NCBI RefSeq assembly: GCF_004010325.2 | Contig: NZ_SADR02000042.1 | Location: 1-36,563 of the forward strand | Source: Mesorhizobium sp. M00.F.Ca.ET.216.01.1.1 | GTDB taxonomy: Bacteria > Pseudomonadota > Alphaproteobacteria > Rhizobiales > Rhizobiaceae | Direction of reading: 5' to 3' | Length of the DNA: 36,563 nucleotides | Part shown: piece by piece, positions 33,559-36,563 of the stretch | Layout: each line of letters opens with the position of its first letter | Numbering within the stretch: the stretch's first letter is position 1 | Program-made: the position numbers and the translations under genes | The notes under the pieces: generated by a model | The model's input: the letters and a program-made list of their open reading frames with translations, nothing else | What the model was told of the DNA's origin: nothing | Database searches by the model: none

Positions 33559-35760
33559 ATGTTGCAGTTTCTCCCGAAGCATAGTGCCGTGCGGCCCACG
33601 CGCCGCCAGTTCCTCCTCGGCACGGCCGTCACCACCGCGGGCCTCGCCGTGGGCTACCGGCTGATGATGGCCGCGCCCGCCAACGCACAAACGACGCCTG
33701 CAACGGCCCAGGCGAACCCCTTCCAGACCTATGTCGAGATCACGCCGGAGAACCGGATCGTCATCCGCTCCTCGCAGTTCGAGATGGGACAGGGCTCCTA
33801 TTTCGGCATCGCCACCCTGGTCATGGAAGAGCTCGATGGCGACTGGACGCAGGTCGACGTGGTCGGCGGATATGGCAATACCGCGCTCTACGGCAATCTC
33901 GCCTGGGGCGGGGCCGCGCAGGGAACCGGTGGCTCCACCTCGATGGCCTCGTCGTGGGAGCGCTACCGTAAGGCGGGTGCTGCCGCACGGGCCATGCTGG
34001 TGGCGGCCGCAGCGCAGCGGTGGAACGTGCCAGCCGGCGAGATCACAGTCGCTTCCGGGGTCGTGTCGCACGCCTCAGGGGTGCAGGCGCGCTTCGGTGA
34101 CTTTGCTGAAGCCGCAGCGGGAATGCCGGTTCCCGACGACGTGCCGCTAAAGCCGCGCGACAAGTGGGCCCAGATCGGATCGGACAGCCTCAAGCGCTAC
34201 GATTCCGCCGGCAAGACCAATGGCGCGCAGACCTACACGATCGACCTCAAGATGGATGGGCTCAATACGGCCGTTATGATCCATCCGCCGAAGTTCGGCG
34301 CCGAGATCGAGAGCTTCGACGCCTCCAAGGCCAAGGCACTCGACGGCATCGTCGATGTCGTCCAGACGCCGCGCGGCATTGCCGTGGTCGGCAGGGACAT
34401 GTGGACGGCGCTCAAGGGCCGCGATCTCGTGAAGGTGACCTGGAACGAAGAGAAGGCCGAAAGGCGCGGCACGGCCGAGATCATGGCCGAATACAACAAG
34501 ACAGCAGACGATCCGGGCGCGGCCACCGCGCGCGACGACGGTAACACTCCCGCAGCGTTGGCCGGTGCTGAGAAAGTCATCGAAGGGCACTACGAATTCC
34601 CCTATCTTGTCCATGCTTCGATCGAGCCACTCAACGCGGCCGCCCGCATCAACGAAGACGGCACCATCGACGTCTGGGGCGGACACCAGATGCCCGACCT
34701 TTATCAGGCGGCTGCCGCTCAGGTAGGCGGCACCACGCCGGACAAGGTGAGGCTGCACGTGATGAAGACCGGCGGCAGCTTCGGCCGCCGCGCGGTCTCG
34801 GACGCAGATCTCATTATCGAAGCTGTTTCCACGGCGCGTGCACTCGGACCCGGCAAGCCGGTGAAGGTGCAGTGGACCCGCGAGAACGACATGCGGGGTG
34901 GGCGGTACCGGCCGGCCTATGTGCACGCAGTCAAGGCGGGGCTCGACAAGGAAGGCAATGTCGTCGCTCTCCATGACCACATCGTGGGCCAATCGATCGT
35001 GGGCGGTTCGCCCTTTGCGGCGATGATCGAGAACGGCATCGATCCGACCTCCGTGGAGGGTGCCACCAACCTGCCTTATGCGATCCCGAACCTGAGGGTC
35101 GAGCTGACCACCACGGACGTGAACATCCCAGTGCTGTGGTGGCGTTCGGTAGGCTCCACCCACACCGCTTACGTAATGGAAACCCTGATCGATGAGCTCG
35201 CCGCCGCTGCGAACCGTGATCCGGTCGACTTCCGCTTGTCGATGCTCGGTCACCATCCACGGCATGCCGGCGTGCTGAAATTGGCTGCTGAGAAGGCAGG
35301 CTGGGGCAAGCCTCTGCCGGAAGGCCGTTTCCGCGGCGTGGCCCTGCATGAAAGCTTCTCGACCTATGTCGCCGAGGTGGTAGAGATCACCTACAACGAT
35401 GGAAATGATTTCAAAGTCGACCGTGTCGTCTGCGCGGTGGATTGCGGCACCGCGATAAATCCTGACCAGATCCGCGCTCAGATGGAGGGCGGTATCGGCT
35501 TCGGGCTAGGCGCGATCCTCCAGGAGGAGCTGACCCTGACGGGCGGTGTCGTAGACCAAGAGAACTACGACACCTATACACCGCTCAGGATCGAGCAGAT
35601 GCCGCGCGTCGAGGTGCACATTGTGCCGTCCGACGAGCCGCCCACGGGCGTTGGCGAGCCGGGCGTGCCGCCGATCGGCCCGGCCGTCGCCAACGCGCTG
35701 CGGGCGGCGACGGGCAAGACGATCCGCAAGCTGCCGATCACAAAGAACTTGTCAGCATAG
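33559..35760 (+). CDS. Molybdopterin-binding large subunit of an aldehyde/isoquinoline oxidoreductase (IorB-like)
   Basis: The protein has 733 aa with a twin-arginine signal (RRQFL at 15-19, cleavage after ANA near residue 43), so the complex is exported folded to the periplasm. MoCo-binding blocks are in order: QFEMGQGSYFGIATLVMEEL, GGAAQGTGGSTS, GGSFGRRAVSDADLI, WWRSVGSTHTAYVMETLIDE, and GVGEPGVPPIGPAVANAL with the catalytic glutamate E700. It should hydroxylate an aldehyde or N-heterocycle using water. It is transcribed with the 2Fe-2S subunit. No FAD subunit, cytochrome c or XdhC-like maturation gene follows, so the electron acceptor is encoded elsewhere. A strong hairpin ends the operon. 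Confidence 0.94.
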   Translation: MLQFLPKHSAVRPTRRQFLLGTAVTTAGLAVGYRLMMAAPANAQTTPATAQANPFQTYVEITPENRIVIRSSQFEMGQGSYFGIATLVMEELDGDWTQVDVVGGYGNTALYGNLAWGGAAQGTGGSTSMASSWERYRKAGAAARAMLVAAAAQRWNVPAGEITVASGVVSHASGVQARFGDFAEAAAGMPVPDDVPLKPRDKWAQIGSDSLKRYDSAGKTNGAQTYTIDLKMDGLNTAVMIHPPKFGAEIESFDASKAKALDGIVDVVQTPRGIAVVGRDMWTALKGRDLVKVTWNEEKAERRGTAEIMAEYNKTADDPGAATARDDGNTPAALAGAEKVIEGHYEFPYLVHASIEPLNAAARINEDGTIDVWGGHQMPDLYQAAAAQVGGTTPDKVRLHVMKTGGSFGRRAVSDADLIIEAVSTARALGPGKPVKVQWTRENDMRGGRYRPAYVHAVKAGLDKEGNVVALHDHIVGQSIVGGSPFAAMIENGIDPTSVEGATNLPYAIPNLRVELTTTDVNIPVLWWRSVGSTHTAYVMETLIDELAAAANRDPVDFRLSMLGHHPRHAGVLKLAAEKAGWGKPLPEGRFRGVALHESFSTYVAEVVEITYNDGNDFKVDRVVCAVDCGTAINPDQIRAQMEGGIGFGLGAILQEELTLTGGVVDQENYDTYTPLRIEQMPRVEVHIVPSDEPPTGVGEPGVPPIGPAVANALRAATGKTIRKLPITKNLSA

Positions 35761-35780
35761 CCGGGAACGACACCATGAAA

Positions 35781-35806
35781 ACGGCCGCGATGAAGATCGC
35801 GGTCGT
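35781..35806 (+). terminator. Terminator hairpin of the molybdenum hydroxylase operon
   Basis: An 11-bp stem ACGGCCGCGAT / ATCGCGGTCGT (one G-U pair) closes a GAAG tetraloop 20 bases after the stop codon. TTTT follows about seven bases later. The stem is strong but the T run is displaced. Confidence 0.6.
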
Positions 35807-36060
35807 CGGTCGTTTTGAACGCCTCCTGACAGGCGATCACCTCCATTCGATCAATTTCCGGCGGCTGCCCGGTCCAATATCCCGGTTTGGAGACGGTAAC
35901 CCGTGTTCTGAACGACCGCAGACGGTCGTTGGTGCTGGTTGCACTGAAGAACCGCTTTCGAGACGCAAATGCGGCACGCAAATGTCTCGAAAGGGTCACG
36001 CCAGAGACTTTTGTACCACCTAGTTGTATGTCTGCCATCGCTTTCTGGGCGCGAGAAGCC

Positions 36061-36126
36061 GCCTGTCCGCTTCCGGCCCATCGCTGCCATAGAGATCAGC
36101 TTTGCCGCTTGCTGAAACCGGACATT
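36061..36126. repeat. Degenerate intergenic repeat, copy G, in a gene-free gap (35807-36306)
   Basis: CCGCTTCCGGCCCATCGCTG, then CCATAGAGATCAGCTTTGCC and GCTTGCTGAAACCGGACATTG align with copy C over more than 40 bases at roughly 80 percent by eye. The rest of the gap has no supported gene; a rightward 82-codon frame at 35775-36023 has no homology I recognise and begins inside the terminator. Confidence 0.55.
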
Positions 36127-36306
36127 GTATGCGCGCCACAAACTGGCTGGGACCGTGGATGGGCGGCGAGCGCTGCTCGGATGCTCGGGGACGCCAGGGT
36201 CAAAATGTCCGAGAGAAGCTTCCAGAAGGCCGGCATAGCGTAAGCCAGTGACAGGGTCGCGCCTGGATCTCACCCCAAGAGACGTTATGACCGTGGTCTG
36301 AGCGGC

Positions 36307-36391
36307 GGCCCGTCCTTAGTCTTTGCAGCTGTAAGCAAACGGGGGTTGCTCGGGAATGCCGAGCCGAGCCCCAGCAAAGGAAGGACGGGCC
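36307..36391 (+). ncRNA. Nested hairpin leader of the IS110 element (candidate bridge RNA or cis regulator)
   Basis: Four stems nest in 85 bases: GGCCCGTCCTT (36307-36317) with AAGGACGGGCC (36381-36391); CTTTGC (36321-36326) with GCAAAG (36374-36379); GGGGTT (36342-36347) with AGCCCC (36367-36372, one G-U); and CTCGG (36349-36353) with CCGAG (36359-36363) around a GAATG loop. The outer stem ends at the base before the recombinase ATG and includes its AAGGA ribosome site. A 15-base internal loop (36327-36341) lies on the 5' side. IS110-group elements encode a bridge RNA in the leader upstream of the recombinase, so position and folding fit, but the RNA is not proven. Confidence 0.55.
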
Positions 36392-36563
36392 ATGGCAGAA
36401 GATAAGGATTTTTACGTCGGTGTCGACGTTTCGAAGGCCAAGCACGCGATTGCGATTGCGGAGGGTGGCCGGGAGGGGGAGGTCCGCTATTTCGGCGAGA
36501 TCGAGGCGACACCGGCGGCGGTGGAACGCTTCGTGCGTAAGCTGGAGCGCAAATATCCGCGCC
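36392..36563 (+). CDS. IS110-family transposase (N-terminus, cut by the window end)
   Basis: Fifty-seven codons are visible, starting MAEDKDFYVGVDVSKAKHAI and running through a GEIEATPAAVERFVRKLE stretch. This is the start of the RuvC-like DEDD domain of IS110-family recombinases; the first catalytic Asp is the D of GVDVSK. The serine-containing C-terminal domain is outside the window. The enzyme moves its element as a circular form, guided in studied cases by a structured RNA from the element. AAGGA lies eight to twelve bases before the ATG, inside the 3' arm of the leader hairpin. Whether the gene is intact cannot be seen here. Confidence 0.88.
   Translation, partial: MAEDKDFYVGVDVSKAKHAIAIAEGGREGEVRYFGEIEATPAAVERFVRKLERKYPR

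Noticed and set aside
34147..35349. Leftward 400-codon frame
   Set aside because: Antisense to the molybdenum-hydroxylase large subunit.
35775..36023. Rightward 82-codon frame after the hydroxylase operon
   Set aside because: It starts within the terminator hairpin, has no ribosome site and no recognisable family.
1..36563. CRISPR array
   Set aside because: No regularly spaced direct repeats of 20-40 bp were seen; the dispersed repeats are degenerate and far apart.

Overview
The window looks like an accessory, heavily rearranged stretch of an alphaproteobacterial chromosome, most likely order Hyphomicrobiales/Rhizobiales (Mesorhizobium-like). This rests on high GC, the rhizobial style of many proteins (PurC, a class III cyclase with TolB-like and TPR domains, the RND pump), and a palindromic intergenic element at about 17615-17656 with CTAAAGCGCGTCG arms of the kind common in rhizobia. 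The assignment is an inference; no rRNA or complete tRNA is present.

Layout. 1-2137: an IS3-like transposase scrap, one membrane protein of unknown function, and a 19-codon scrap of pntB. 2138-7126: a cyclase/TolB/TPR protein, then a LysR regulator divergent from an epoxide hydrolase, then a fragment of a YcaQ-like gene. 7127-7798: a complete small tyrosine recombinase with a terminator-like hairpin. 8010-12986: a leftward operon (EthD-like protein, flavodoxin-fold NAD(P)H:quinone reductase, MFS exporter, MDR oxidoreductase, then a decayed FMN-dependent 2-hydroxyacid dehydrogenase), divergent from its LysR regulator. 12987-14540: decayed sequence, including a frameshifted DUF6455-like gene. 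14541-16022: a copper nitrite reductase (nirK) with an extra N-terminal cupredoxin domain. 16509-19585: a CPBP membrane protease, a rhizobial palindrome joined to the 3' part of a tRNA-Ser, an alpha/beta hydrolase, and a frameshifted PPOX-family gene. 19782-22516: purC and an MFS permease. 23037-23835: truncated integrase and DNA-ligase relics. 23894-28308: an RND efflux pump operon (MFP then RND). 28805-29689: remains of a divergent AraC/SDR pair that have lost both 5' ends. 30256-32594: a methyltransferase, a MITE-like element and an MDR quinone reductase. 33097-35760: a two-subunit molybdenum hydroxylase (2Fe-2S subunit plus Tat-exported MoCo subunit). 36307-36563: the start of an IS110-family element with a strongly folded leader.

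How it fits together. The intact genes are largely stress, detoxification and redox functions: quinone and epoxide handling, efflux, nitrite reduction, molybdenum hydroxylase. They sit between scars of mobile DNA and about ten broken genes, as expected of an integration hotspot under turnover. Three non-coding signals stand out: a degenerate 80-100 bp repeat family present in at least seven intergenic gaps; a 165-bp MITE-like element with perfect 19-bp inverted repeats inserted into one of those copies; and a nested hairpin directly in front of the IS110 recombinase start, which covers its ribosome binding site and is a candidate bridge-RNA or translational-control element.
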